This document shows, piece after piece, positions 1-14,400 of a DNA stretch of 64,000 bases. The notes under the pieces are model-generated. The model worked only from the letters and a program-made list of their open reading frames with translations, was not told the DNA's origin and made no database searches. The position numbers and the translations under genes were made by a program. Origin of the DNA: Saxidomus purpurata (Eukaryota > Mollusca > Bivalvia > Venerida > Veneridae); the NCBI GenBank assembly GCA_022818135.1, contig JAFMSR010000009.1, positions 25,617,070 to 25,681,069 of the forward strand, read 5' to 3'. Positions within the stretch are counted from its first letter, which is position 1. Each line of letters opens with the position of its first letter.

Positions 1-195
1 TGGAAATCAGCGATGATTCCCGGGGTGGATCGGCAGTGATTGGCCGAGGAAAAGGCTGGAAATCGGCAGCCAATCAGGAAGCGGGAAGGGAAAGAATCAG
101 TGATGGTTTGTGATCGAAGGTGGGGATAGAAAATTGGAATCGGCCGTGATCAGCCAGCCCGGACCGATTGAGATTTCAAAATTTCCTGAGTCCTG
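1..195. other. Unassigned GC-richer segment, presumed intron
   Basis: More GC-rich than anything else near it, with short recurring words such as GGAAATCGGC and AGTGATTGG that suggest the degenerate end of another tandem array. No LRP1-like exon and no splice-bounded open frame are visible. It runs directly into the 33-bp array. Confidence 0.3.
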
Positions 196-1912
196 CTACA
201 TACAACATGTTTGTATTATTACCCTACACTCCATACAAAATGATTGTATAATTACCCTACACTCAATACAACATGTTTGTATTATTACCCTACACTCCAT
301 ACAACATGTTTGTATTATTACGCTACACTCCATACAACATGATTGTATTATTACCCTACACTCCATACAACATGTTTGTATTATTACCCTACACTCCATA
401 CAACATGTTTGTATTATTACGCTACATTCCATACAACATGATTGTATTATTACCCTACACTCCATACAACATCTTTGCATTGTTACCCTACACCCCATAC
501 AACATGTTTGTGTTATTACGCTACAATCCATACAACGTGTTTGTATTATTACGCTAAACTCAATACACCATGATTGTATTATTACACTGCACCCCATACA
601 ATACGTTTGTGTTATTACGCTAAACTCAATACACCATGTTTGTATTATTACGCTACACTCCATACAACATGTGTGTTTTATTACACTACACTCCATACAA
701 CATGTGTGTTTTATTACACTACACTCCATACAACATGTTTGTTTTATTACCATTCACTCAATACAACATGTTTGTCTTATTACACTCTCACTCCATACAA
801 CATGTTTTTATTATTATGCTACACTCTATACATGTTTTTATTATTACGCTACACTTCATACAACATGTTTGTATTAATACCCTTCACTCCATACAACATG
901 TTTGTTTTATTACGCTAATTCATACAAGTTGTTTTCCCTACTCCATACAACATGTTTGTATATTATTCGCTACACTCACACAACATGTTTGTATTATTAC
1001 ACTACACCCATACAACATGTTTGTATTATTACACTAAACTCAATACAACACGATTGTATTATTACACTGCACTCCATACAATATGTTTGTATTATTACGC
1101 TAAACTCAATACAACATGTTTGTATTATTACGCTACACTCCATACAACATGTTTGTTTTATTGCCATTCACTCCATACAACATGTTTTTATTATTATGCT
1201 AAACTCAATATACATGTTTTTATTATTACACTGCTACACCCAGTACAATACTTGTATTGTTACGCTAAACTTATTACACATGTTTGTATTATCACTCCAT
1301 ACAACATGATTGTTTTATTACACAACACTCCATACAACATGTTTGTTTTATTACACTACACTCAATACAACATGTTTGTTTTATTACACTACACTTCAAT
1401 ACAACATGTTTGTCTTATTACATCACACTCTATACAACATGTTTTTATTATTATGCTACACTCTATACATGTTTTTATTATTACGCTACACTTCATACAA
1501 CATGTTTGTATTAATACCCTTCACTCCATACAACATGTTTGTTTTATTACGCTACACTTCATACAACATGATTGTATTTTTACCCTACACTCCATACAAC
1601 ATGTTTGTATTATTACGCTACACTCCATACAACATGTATTTTTATTACGCTACACTCCATACAGCATGTTTGTATTATTACGCTACACTCCATACAACAT
1701 GTATGTTTTATTACGCTACACTCCATACAACATGTTTGTATTATTACGCTACACTCCATACAACATGTATTTTTATTACACTACACTCCATACAACATGT
1801 TTGTATTATTACGCTACACTCCATACAACATGTTTGTTTTATTACGCTACACTCCATACAACATGTTTGTTTTATTACACTACACTCCATACAACATGTT
1901 TGTTTGTTTCTC
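196..1912. repeat. 33-bp minisatellite, about 50 units
   Basis: Tandem units of about 33 bp of the form CATACAACATGTTTGTATTA plus TTACGCTACACTC, with variants. Because 33 is a multiple of three, long open frames of 11-residue repeats appear on both strands; these are by-products, not genes. Longer blocks recur inside the array: about 770-910 closely matches about 1405-1545, and about 550-690 matches about 1030-1170, so it also grew by copying multi-unit segments. It lies in the intron before the first LRP1 exon of the window. Confidence 0.93.
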
Positions 1913-1954
1913 AGGTTTTAAATGCCTGTTTCAACCAAATTGCAGTCATTTTTA

Positions 1955-2142
1955 CAGGCAAACAGTTTACCTAACCATTGTTCATTGGAAAAGCCCGGTA
2001 CAAGAACCCTATCCTCTAAGTAACTGCAAACTTTCTTACCTTACTTTCGACATAGTCGGTAGCAGGGATCGAAACCATGACCCCTATCAAGTGAGAAGTT
2101 AAAAAATTTCAAGTCTTCGTCTATAACCACTTGACCACGGAG
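1955..2142 (-). mobile_element. tRNA-derived SINE, family A, reverse orientation
   Basis: Reverse-complement match to the family seen at 8742, 43795 and 47026. The complement carries a B-box-like GGTTTCGATCCCTGC and the shared block resembling AAAGTTNGCAGTTTCTTA. Diverged; ends approximate. Confidence 0.6.
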
Positions 2143-2375
2143 GGTGATACCCATATGTCATGATTGTGTTATATTAAGTATGGCATCATAAGGAGCATTT
2201 AGTGTCCGTCTGTGTTCATGTTATGATGTCACTGAATGTACGTCAATGCTTTGTGTGAAGGAATGATTTGATGGCAGACATGTAAAGTAAAGTTTTCCAC
2301 GATAAAGTTTCAGCCATTTTTGTTATATTTATCTAGTATGATTTAAGGTGTTGTTTTCATTATGTACCATTGCAG

Positions 2376-2488
2376 ATTAATGTTTTTTACTGATGTTAAT
2401 GGTCCAAAGGGTACACACAAGATTTTCCGAGCCAAATTGGACGGCAAAGAGTTAGGAGTCCAGGTCGAAGGCCTCACTCACCCTACAA
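2376..2488 (+). CDS. LRP1: LRP1 exon: late blade of propeller 4
   Basis: Starts after ...ttgcag and ends at A|gtaggt (phase 2 in, phase 1 out). Encodes FFTD, a variant of the YWTD blade motif, then KIFRAKLDG, the typical blade end, and a GLTHP turn. Joins in frame to the 3125 exon. It is the first exon visible; earlier exons of this propeller are upstream of the window. Confidence 0.88.
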
Positions 2489-5400
2489 GTAGGTGATCTT
2501 CTTCTTATAAAATGAACTGTGATGTTTTGTGTTTTAACAGAATATATTATTATATACCTATGATAAATACTTAATCCTGATTAGCCTGATAGCAATCAAC
2601 TGCAGGGTCGTGCCGCAAAAGTAAGTGTAGACCTGGAAAATAATGTGTAGACCTGCATAGATGTCAAGATCTCTTTTTGGCATGTTGACCTCAATGTATA
2701 GCGTGGCGTAAGATTCTATGTACTTGCAGAGTGTGTTCTACAAAATATTGGGTTTTCACAGAGTGTGTACGTCAACGCTTTCTGTTGCTACAATTACTGA
2801 AGGTGTAGAAAAATATGATTGGTTGACAAGCAAATAAGTATTAGAGCTACAGAAAAGTATTTTTTTAATGTGAAAGATTTCCATTTACTAAAAAAAAAAA
2901 AAATTAGTTTACTGAAAAAGAGGTTTCCAAATTTAATAAGAGCTGTATTTGGCCCCGTCCGTAGTTTAGCTTTAGCTCGATTGTGAAGAAAGTTTGTAGC
3001 TTATCGAGTCACTGTCAAGTCCGCTTCCTGGAAAAACCAGTACTAATGTGTCATATGAGAAGGTACAGTTGTGACCCGTGGCCCCCGTCTGTGATAGCTG
3101 TATTATTTTCCACGTTTGTTTCAGGTCTGGCTATTGATTTAGAAGAAAACCAGGTGTATTTTATCAACTCCGGCAACCAGACAATTATGTCATGTGACCT
3201 TAATGGTAACAATGTCAGAATTATCACCCATCCAAACATCACAAAGCCCGTGGCCCTAACGGTGTACAAGAAGTTGCTGTATGTCTCAACGGATGAAATG
3301 ATCGTCACCATTAACAAAGATGGCAGCGGATATATTAAACTCAGGGATGCAACACCTAATGTGCAAGCATTATTGCTCTTTGACAAAGTTGCTCGTCAGC
3401 AAGGTTTGTTTATTGTTGTTGTTTTATTCTCTGACATGAGTAAAGATTTGTCTATTCAGTAAAGGTTGTCCGAAGGGAATCAAGTAGACAAGCTTGCAAG
3501 TATAGAAAATTGAACAAAAAAAAATGGTTGCAAGAAAACATACTTGCAAGTCATTTTACACTGATTATTGAAAACAATTTAAAGTACCATGAAAACTGTT
3601 TGCTACAGTCCATACTTACTTCCTGTTTGAAATGAGCTGTATAGCCTATCAAGTTATACAGTAAACTCTGTATATAACAAACCCCTTGGGACCTCTAAGA
3701 TGTGTTCTTTATATCTGGTGTATGTTATATCCATATAGCATTTGAATATTAACGAATGAATGAAAAAACATCGGGCCCGGGAAATTTATTTGTTATATCC
3801 GGAATTTCCCTATATCCGGAATTTACCTATATCCGGAATTTCCCTATATCCGGAGTTGTTATATACGGAGTTTACTGTAGTAAGTCTGAATGTTTTTCAG
3901 CTGGTACAGGCGGAAATAAGTGTCACTTGGAGAAGAGTGGGTGTTCTCAGCTGTGTCTACCGTTTGACGTTAAGATGTCCCGCTGCAGCTGCACGGCAGG
4001 CTTCGAACTCGGCACGGACAATGCATCTTGTGTTGGTAAGTGTAGAACAAGGGAGGCAACTATGTTTGAATTTGCATCATAACTTGGTTCTTAGGTGAAT
4101 TTGCTTTTTTGTAGTGACGGTCCTTTGCTGGAAAATCCGAACATTTGTGTGATTGGTTAGAAAAATTACCTTTGTATATGCATGCATAACTTGGGCAGGA
4201 CACTTTTACATACACGATCTACTAAAGCAACTAGGCTTTATTGCACAAATTCAGGTGGTGAAATAAGTAATATTTGCTTATTAATTGATTTTAAAGAGTT
4301 TTAAACTCTTGTATCCTTAATAGATTTAACAATTCCTCTAGTCATACATTTTATATACAATGTACATAATATATACTGCAGTATTTGGCCACATTTATGG
4401 TGAAATTCAGACTTTATATTCCAACCTACTTGGCCACATTCTTCAAGTTTCTTTATACAGTTGGACCTGTGTTTAATGGTCACCTCAACTATGGAGCCAC
4501 CTGTTTCAACAATCAATACATATTAACCCCCATATTTGCCATTATTATATTAAATACACCTTTATTACTGTAAAACTCTTTATATTCCAGAGTTGTTTAT
4601 TTCACAATTTTCCAATTTCTATTTCAACAAGTTTTCGTGAATTTGTGAAATGCTTCATTCGTGGAAATAAGCGAAAATAAAAACCTTACAACCCCACGAC
4701 TTTTACAGTGTTCAGCAACCTGCTTTTAATTGCCACTTTTTGATTGGCTGTTAACTGGTTTGACTGTTATTTGTTGTATTTTTTCTTGCAGGTATCAAGT
4801 CTTTCTTATTGTATGCAAAAGAAAATGAGATCCGAGGACAGAAGTTTGATCCTCTGTCTACCCAGGAGGCTCTGCCACCTATCTCTCAGATACAGTCCGC
4901 ATCGGCTGTGGATTTCCTTGCTTGTAAGTTTTGAGAAAATTTCACTTACTTGTATTACTGGGTTTGGTTTTAAACTTGTTTATTTAAGATGTAATTTATA
5001 CTAATTTTCGATTGCGAAACAAGTTCTTATAACTTAGATTAATCACTCTCGAGACTCACTCTAGATGAAATCAATATCGAGAAGAGAGAGGCAATGTGGA
5101 AATATCAGTGTCTTGCTTAATGACACAATCATCACGGCACTGATGGGGAACGAACCCGTGACCCTCTGATCTTGGGACAAACGCGCCACCACTGCGCTAC
5201 TGACTGGCTCCACATTTTAGATTGGTTAAGATTCAATATAGACACAAGGGTTTTTACCATTTTGGCACCAAGTTATAAAATTATGTGTGTTATGGGAGCA
5301 GCCAAATGTTGTAGGGACAAGTTTTGAACTGCTATCCTCCGCCTTTCAGCCTTGACAGTTTAAAAGTCGCCCCTAATAACTCGGGGACAATAGCTCTGCC

Positions 5401-8400
5401 AAAACAGTAACTTATAAACTATTCAGAAGTATATATTGTAAAATATTGTATCTTTTCTTCTTCTTCTTAGCTGAAGATACTTTATTCTGGGTGGATACAA
5501 AAGCAAATACTATCTCACGGATTAAACGGGACCTCACACACAGGGAGGTCATCGTACAAGACGGAATTAACAGCGTAGAGGGACTTGCAGTAGATTGGAT
5601 TGCCAGTACGTAAAATTAATTTCTGATATGAAAAATCATAAAATGATGGAATATTTGCAAGTATTATTACTTAACCTAAACGTTTAAGCTATACATTCCA
5701 TTCATTATCAGTAAAATCAGATTTTAAAATATGCTGCAGTACCGTTAAACATTCAAAAATCCATGTAGAGTTGTTGTTGTACAATTAATGTGTGGATATC
5801 AATGAATTACAGAAGGTCTCTATGTTAAAGTGAGGCATTTTTCAAAATAGGTTGTTCTTTAAAGTTGTATTTATGTCTGCTAGATGTAGGGAGTGCCCCT
5901 TTAAAAAATAAATGGAAATTATACCTTTGGATCCATACTTCTTCCAAAAGCTTAACATTGGGTTTTGCGCTCAGTGATTAATTTATGATTATACTGTTTG
6001 TCTGTCTCTGTCAAGGTCATTGATATCCAGGATAATGTCAAGGTCATTGATATCTAGGATAATGTCAAGGTCATTGATATCCAGGATAATGTCAAGGTCA
6101 TTGATATCCAGGAAAATGTCAAGGTCATTGATATCCAGGATAATGTCAAGGTCATTGATATCCAGGATAATGTCAAGGTCATTAATATCGTGGATAATTT
6201 CAAGAAGGTCAAACTAAAGTTCATGTACACATTATTTGTGTAATAACCTTAACTCAGAAACACTTAATATCAGTAAACTTTTACCAGCTCAACTAAAGAA
6301 ATAACTTGTAGACCCATGTGAAGTTTCATTTTTAAAGCAAATTTGACCAAACTTGGCCAATATGTATTGAGAGTAAATTTACTTCATCTTATTTTTACTA
6401 AAGTTGATCAAACGCTATTTGGATGTCGGCAAGGTCAGTTCTCAAGCTTTCTCATATTGTTAGAAGTTAACGCTAGTCCTAATCTGTTTTCAATGTAATT
6501 TCTTTTCCAGAAAACATTTACTGGACAGATGCAGGACATAGCACAATAGAAGTGGCCAAAATAAATGGCTCCAGTAGACATGTTATTACTAGTGGGGATA
6601 TGGAAAAACCAAGGTCCATCGTTGTCCATCCGATGCTAGGGTATGTAACTGTGATCTATTTATAGTTTGTCAGTTTGTTATTTTTATCAGGGTGAAATGT
6701 GTATGCGATACAATCAGTTTATGTCTCTACAAGTTTTAGCATAACCATGCATTGGTGAAAACTTTCTACATTATTCTTTATGGTCTTAAAAGTCTGTATT
6801 TAAAGTAGATTGGGTATGGCTTGCAGCTGACCCAGTTTATTTCAAGGTTTACCTATGGATCAGATTGATCATAATGTTTTAAGCCCAGGTGAGTTGACGC
6901 AGCCATTTTGATGATTTCTTGTAATATTTTTATATCTTAAGATGCACGCATATTTAATTATTATTTTACATTTGCTTAACACCTTAGTTCATGTCGCTGT
7001 CTAGTTCATACTAATTTAATTTTAGCTCGATTATGAAGAAAGCTTGAAGCTTATTGAGTCACTCTTGAGTCCTCTTCCTGGAGAAACCAGTACTAGTGTC
7101 ATATGAGGAGGTACAGTTGTGACCCCAGTGGGGCTTGAACCCACAACACTCGGGAAGAGTGGCAGACACCTTAAGCTCTACTCCACCGCTCCCCTAAGTG
7201 GCTTTTGAATGTGTATATTTTCAGATACCTGTACTGGAGTGACTGGGGTCTGGAGGCTCGGATTGAGAGAGCCAGACTGGATGGATCAGAACGTGTACAT
7301 TATGTCTACAACAATATTACAATGCCTTGGGGTCTCACTATAGACTACGAGACCCAAAAACTGTATTGGTGTGACACTGCCAACGATATGCAGGTACAGT
7401 TAAATCTTTAGATCTCGAACCAAGGTCATGTATACTGTAAGTCATAAAATATTCATGACAACTATACTTTTTGCAATTCTTTTTCGTGAGATTACTCCTT
7501 CGCAAATTAATTATTTCACGTATTCAAAATTCTTTAGAAGTGATCGGTATTGTTGCAAAATAAATTTTGAACCAGCAGGATTGCTTGTTTGCGAATTCAT
7601 GGTCTTGTGAATTGACCTGGAGTTTAAAAACTGTGAACTTTTTGTCTTGCAAATGAGAAGTGATTTACGGTAAATGTTAGGTTACATATTTTATGTCAAA
7701 TCTTACTCTTTCATAACATTAAGGTAAGAGTGAACTTTTGTATCAAAATTTGGTACAAATGTAGTTTATATGTATGTGGAAGAAGGCTTGATATGCACTT
7801 GGGGTCACTCGGACCAAGGTAAAGGTCACTGTTACTAAATATTGAAAAAAAAAATCTCTTTTAACTTTAGGTGGAAGTGAGTTACTTGTACCAAAAGAAA
7901 AAAACACTTATTTCTGACACAGTTCAGTGATAGGGGTATGAATCTCTCCCAGTGGTTTCTCCTTCCCTGATGTCCTCACTTAGAGTCAAATAATTATCTG
8001 TTCTCCATCTTCTGTTTCATTCTTTCTAGAAAAGCAATTACTAACAAATCTGATTCGAATATTCTTCCGATAAAAATGTATTTTGTATGTTAAGTCTATG
8101 CTAAAATATCAAATGATGTTATTTGCGAATGCATGTTGTGTATATTTGTGATATATGTGAATAAATGGGGTTACCCATTGGGGCCAAAAGAAACAACAAC
8201 AAAAAACCAAATCAAATGTCTCATCAAATATAAATAAGGATTATAAAATAAAACAGAAAATCAGTTATTAGATCTTGTTTTTCGGCATAAGCTGTATAAG
8301 CTGGGTTTTGACCTACTTTTTGCACCAATCAAATGTTACTAATGGAAGTGCAGTGAATGGACTTTGTATATGGCCATCTTGATCACGTGATCGCTTCATT

Positions 8401-11400
8401 GATAAATGATGTAGCTGCCGATCTCAAGATCAAATGCATTGCCTCTGTTGATAACTTTCACAGGAACAATGTTTATGTAAATACTAAACTGTACCATGCT
8501 CAATGCCTTATAAATATTTTTGTTTAAAGATACTTCTTGTTATTTTTACAGACAATTGCAGCCATAGATCTTCTAACAAATAAAAGAATTGTTCTGATTC
8601 GACAAACTGCGGATTTCCAGATGAGTCCTATATCATTGACAGTGTTTGGCAATTCTATTTATTGGATAGATGGGTATGTCATTACATGGTGTAAAAGTTT
8701 AATGCAGTCAAACCTGTGAACAAGAACCACTGTTTGGAAGCTGCTCCGCGGTCGAGTAGTTTGAGTCGCTGACTTGAGATCAATGTAACCTCTCCTAGAT
8801 TGTGGGCCATGGGCTCTCGCTCTCGCTACTGACCTTGTCTCTCTATGTGACAAAGTTGGCAGTTTCTTACGAAGGATCGGAGTCTAGTACTGGATTCTAC
8901 CAAGGAACAATTGTTAGGTTTACTGTCCGTCTGTTAAAATGACGAAGGTTGGAACGGACGTTAAACAACAACAACAGCATGGTCTTTGTTTGCACATGGT
9001 TTTTATTCACATGTGTTTCTACAATAAATTAATAGTGCACTGTGATCTCCCTGCTGGTCTTTATTTGCAGGGTGGTCTTTATTTGGAGGTGGTCTTTAAC
9101 ATAGGTTTGATTGTACATGTATAAACAAAATTGCATAGTTTAAAGTAAATGCTCTTGTTAAAGTGCATAATTGGACAAACTTAATGTTTATATGGGAAAT
9201 GAAACATATTTATTGAAATGTGACACAGTCTTCCACATGAACCATGACCTATGTGACATCTTTTTAGTCATACATGTGAGTGTGACACAGTCTTACACAT
9301 GAAGTGTGACACAGTCTTACACATGAACCATGAACTATGTGATTGTGTGTGAATGTATTCTACAGCTACTTGCATACGTCTTCATTTTGGCGAAACTTTC
9401 GTATTTTTGTGGTCAACTACAAGTATAAAAGGTCTAGAAAGAAATCTATATCAGCCAAGTGCTTTTACGTATGCATTCAGATACTGAAGTCACTTTTCAA
9501 TGTTAATACTTTGTTCAAATTGCAAGTTTTCAAAGTTCATGATAAGTTCAAGTGGGATTTTCAAAGTTAATATTATGTTCTTCCATTGTTTGATTAGAAA
9601 GCTGAATGGCTCCTCAATATATAATGCATCGAGAGTTGATGGTACTGGAAGAGAATTGATACGGCCTAAACTCGGCGACAAATTGAAGGATATTAAGGCC
9701 TATGATAGCAGCAGACAAATAGGTACATGTATATATAGTTAGCATCGTACATGGGTGTGGCCAGAAGAGATCAGTTATCTAAGTTTCAGGGGATAAGGCA
9801 AGATGTAGCTTCACACACACCCCTGGTATTTTTACATGCCTTTTGTATAACATTGATACATGGGACCTTGGTTCCAGTTCTCATTTGAAAGAACATTAGT
9901 TTGGATAGTGGCTGAGCTGGGAACCATACTGGCCACCCTTGGATTGAGAGAGTGATAAAATACTGTAAATTTGGATATTTTAGTGTGCTGAAAAATTTGC
10001 AGTTTGTGAGCAGACAGACTTTCTTGCGTGTTTAAATTCGCGAAAGGAGAATTCTCTAATGGTAAATCTATGTGAAATGAATCTTTTGCAAGGCTTTTAT
10101 ATTAGCGAAGTGGGAAATTTGCGAAAATGACGAAAATTAAAACTCCGCAAATATTACCCATTTTACAGTAATGGCTTTGTTTCCCATGCTTGAACAAACA
10201 TACAGTAGAACACGACTTGTGATCTTTTTGAGAATGGGACAAAGACTAGAAAAAGGTACATTACCTCATATAAATATGGATCATATTTAATTCAAAATCT
10301 AACTAAAAAAAATTTTTTTTTTTTTTTTCTAATCTGCAGGTAGCAATCTCTGTGCAGAAAACAATGGTGGATGTTCAGAACTGTGTTTCTACATCGGAAA
10401 TAATGAAGTGAAATGTGCATGCTCGTACAGCAAGCTTGCAGCAGACGGCAAAACCTGTGAAGGTAGCGATTTCTTTAACACTTAAACCATGCTAAATTTC
10501 TGTAGCTGGATTGTCCATTCCTTGATTGCTCGACAGGATGTTTAATTATTCAAGAGAGTGCTGACAGAAAAATTGTACTGATTTAGGCACTGGTTACATA
10601 GACAGTCACTCTCTGCCAGCAGGGTAGGAAAAGTCTGTAAAAGTGTTAATGTTTGCATATTTGTCAACCCAAGCTATTTCAAAATGTAATCTTAATATTC
10701 ATACTACTTCACCAATTCACTCCATATCCCCAACCTTAAAGTATCAACTAACCAACAATTAAAAAAACAAAATGTCCTCCAACAAAAATATGATTGCAAA
10801 TTTAGTTAAGCATTTCTGTAAAATTTATCCAAAGTTTTTCCGTTTCACTGAACACTGAATCAAAGAAGATTCTATAGCTAAATATACAGATAGAAAAACT
10901 CACGATTCAGCGTATTTCAGAGTACAAGGGATTCCTAATGTTCTCGAAAGTGACGCAGGTAGAAAGTATACATCTCGACAATGCAAACAACAAGAATCAA
11001 CCGGTGTATCCAATAAAGAACGACACGTTCCTACGTAATGTCATCGGAATGTCTTTCGACTACGAAAGCAAGATGATTTTCTACAGTGACATACAGAGAG
11101 GTGACATTCAGTCTGTCTTCTTCAATGGAACAAATATCAGGGTGGTTGTTGAAGGTATGTAAGCTTTTTGTTCATGCAAATACCCTCTTGCTTAAAACTA
11201 AACATCTTAACTGACACTGCGAAAATGAGTATAAATGTATATTAAACATTGGGAATTGATATAATAAATATTTGAATATAGTAAATATTTGAATCATGAT
11301 TTATCTTCATAGCATGCTTTTCATCTAAGAAGATGTACATCATTTACATCTGTTCTCCTTGTGGCATATCTTGTGGCTTCTTAGCACTGGTGGATGAATT

Positions 11401-14400
11401 ATTCTATGATAAATCATGGTAAAATTAATATGTATTACCAATATTACTCTTCAGGTATAGGGTCAGCGGAAGGTTTAGCCTTTGAGAGGTTTAAGGGTGA
11501 TATCTACTGGACCAGCTACACCAACTCTTGTATCAGCAAAATTAATGTTCAGGATGCTCTAAGCAACAAGACACGTACGTCAGAGGTCGTTGTTCAGATG
11601 TCTAAACTGGATCATCCTAGAGCAATAGTCGTGGATAGTTGTTGGGAGTAAGTACAAATTGGCACGAACATAATCATGGAAAAACGGACCCTGCGCTATG
11701 TCTTATAACACAAATTCAGCTAGTTTTTTCCCAATTTAGAGGGCACCCTGGTGTAGGGGTAGAGTGTGGGTACCTAAGCCAGAGGTAAAAGGGGGTTAGA
11801 AGCCCGTCGTCTAAATTTGTCTGCAAATTTAACAATCACTTCTTTCGGTGTGAGCACTGTCGGAGCTTCAGGAAGAAGTCGTCGACAGTAGTTAACATAG
11901 AAGTTGCAAGAAATGAGACTATACAATCAGTGTTGTAATGCTAATCAATGCTAAACGCAGCCTAACTTTTATTTACCTGTTATTACAAAATTTCAATAAA
12001 AACAGAATTTTTAAGATAAATTTTACAATTTTTGATACACACCAGTCTGGTGTGAAGTTGTTTAAGATTGGTCGTATTTCTTCAACTTGTGACTATTAGG
12101 TGACTTTTGACTTGGGACTAATTATATACATTGTTCGAAAATTGATTTTGGAGAATTACATCATTTAAGATCGTAGTACTTCTGAGTAGGGTTAACCGTT
12201 TTGTAATATTTATAAATTAGTGACAGTTTCTTTGAATTTTAATGCTGGTTAACAATTCTAAATGGCTCAGGTTTATGCAAATGAACAACTTTCTGAACTT
12301 ACAGATTGATCTACTGGACAAATTGGAACAATGAGAAGCCTAGGATTCAGAGATCCAATCTGACGGGGAAGTACGCCGAGGATATCATTGTTAGTGACAT
12401 CCTTACACCGAATGGTCTCACGATTGATCATAAAGCAAAGAAACTGTACTGGTCGGATGCTCGACTTGACAAGATCGAGAGATGCAACATGGATGGCTCA
12501 AACAGATACGTATGTACCTTAATCGCTTAACTGTAATCCTTTGATTTATTTTGATGTTTAGTTTCATGTCACAGTCAGGGGCGTCAATATCAATTGTCCG
12601 TATTGTCCCAAAGCCAGTACAGGCAAGTGAAAATTTGGAAGATTTTAGTATGTATTTATTATATGGACAAGTTGATTATAGCACCTTGCAGAAACGGACA
12701 AGTAAGTCACAACCTGATTTTGACACCCCTGAAAATGTGTTGTAGCAGTTTCAGTTGTTGACTGTAATACTTCAATGTTATATCAAAGTATCAAAATATC
12801 AACTTGCTTTCACTCGACGCATGCAGGGCTTTTGGATTCAAAATGACAGCTTCGATATATGTCACATGGTTTCATCAGAGAAATACAGTGAAAGTGATAA
12901 TTTCGGTTTCTGCCAGAGAGTGGTAGCAGGAAATAATATGTGAGAATATATTACAAGGAAACTAAGGGAAGAGATGTTTTATCGAATTTTGAAAGGTGAA
13001 GGATTTCGAGAATGTTTGGATGATAGAACAGAATGTGCAATGACTGTAACATTGTTTTCAAAAGATCATATTTGTTGCAGGTAATCATCACTTCAATACC
13101 TCAGCATTCATTTGGACTTGCTGTGTATGATAACTACCTGTTCTGGACGGACTGGATGTTACGAGCTGTCATACGTGCTAACAAATTCGACGGCACGGGC
13201 ATCGTTTGGCTCCGCAAAAACTTGGAGCGTCAGCCAATGGGAATAATTGTGGTTGCGGAAGATAGTGAGAACTGCGCGATTAATAAATGTCACGGTGATA
13301 ACTTCGGATGTCAGGATAAATGTTTTACTGATATGAATGGACAACCGTTTTGTCAATGTACCTACGGAAGACTGAAAGCGGATGGAAAAACATGCGCATG
13401 TAAGTGCATACTATAGTATACTAAAAAAACTTCTAATGCACCACCTGTCTTTTTCCTTCTTTATTTAATTATCATGTGTCCCAATTTCTGTTGGCTTATT
13501 TTTATCTTTTGATTATGTCCTTCATTTATGAAGACATTGAGTAGATACTTCTATAACATAAATTTCAAAATGATTAAGTGGTTCAATTTTCATATGGAAG
13601 AGAATTTTAAGAGAGGGTTTCCCAAGGAAAAGCACCAAGGCAATAACCCATGTTAAATCTACGTAGGTTTAAACATTAAATCAAAATTCGCTGCCACATG
13701 ATTTGTACCACTTGATCATTTTGGATTATACAGAAGTATCTACATAGTGTCTATATAAATGCAACACGTGAAAGCTTTCGTGCATCTAAAATAAGTTGGC
13801 AGATGGAAGGACTGATTATTAAATTAAGAAGGAAAATGGCAGGTGGTGCGTTAGAAGTTTCGTTTAGTATTTTAGCAATACTATTAAGCTCATCATAATA
13901 CAAAGGAAAGGTATTGAAATATATAATAGAAGCTGAATAACATGTGGTCGTAAACTTTCCATACCAAATTACTAAATCAAGGCTCATATTGGATCATATG
14001 TTATCAATATTGTATGTGAGTCACATCAAATACGTGAATACAGAAACCACCGCCAGCTGCCTAGAGTCATTTATGTTAGACTTGTAGATGCTGTCATTCT
14101 ACACATGGAAGATAATAATTAATAGAACATTTCCTGCTCGTCTTTGCACTTGCTTGGGTAGAAATTTATGATTCAATTATGGGCTTGATTGGATCAGTTC
14201 TTTTAGAGTTATGGCCCCTGATTTAACAAAAATTGAAATAACTCACTGTGTTTAAACCCTAGCACCTTCATTTCTTCACTAATCCGTTCTTCCAGAGTTA
14301 CAGCCCCTGATTTTACAAAAAGTACAATATTTAATCATTTTCACACTCTAGCACCTTCATTTCTTCATATATACAGAGAATGTGTATGACCATAAGATTA

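Noticed and set aside
1900..1935. Acceptor-like TTTGTTTCTCAG followed by an open frame
   Set aside because: The frame does not resemble any LRP1 module and hits repeat sequence; no donor in a fitting phase.
110..1974. Long open frames on both strands made of 11-residue repeats
   Set aside because: They follow from a 33-bp unit without stops; no splice or start context and no known protein of this kind.
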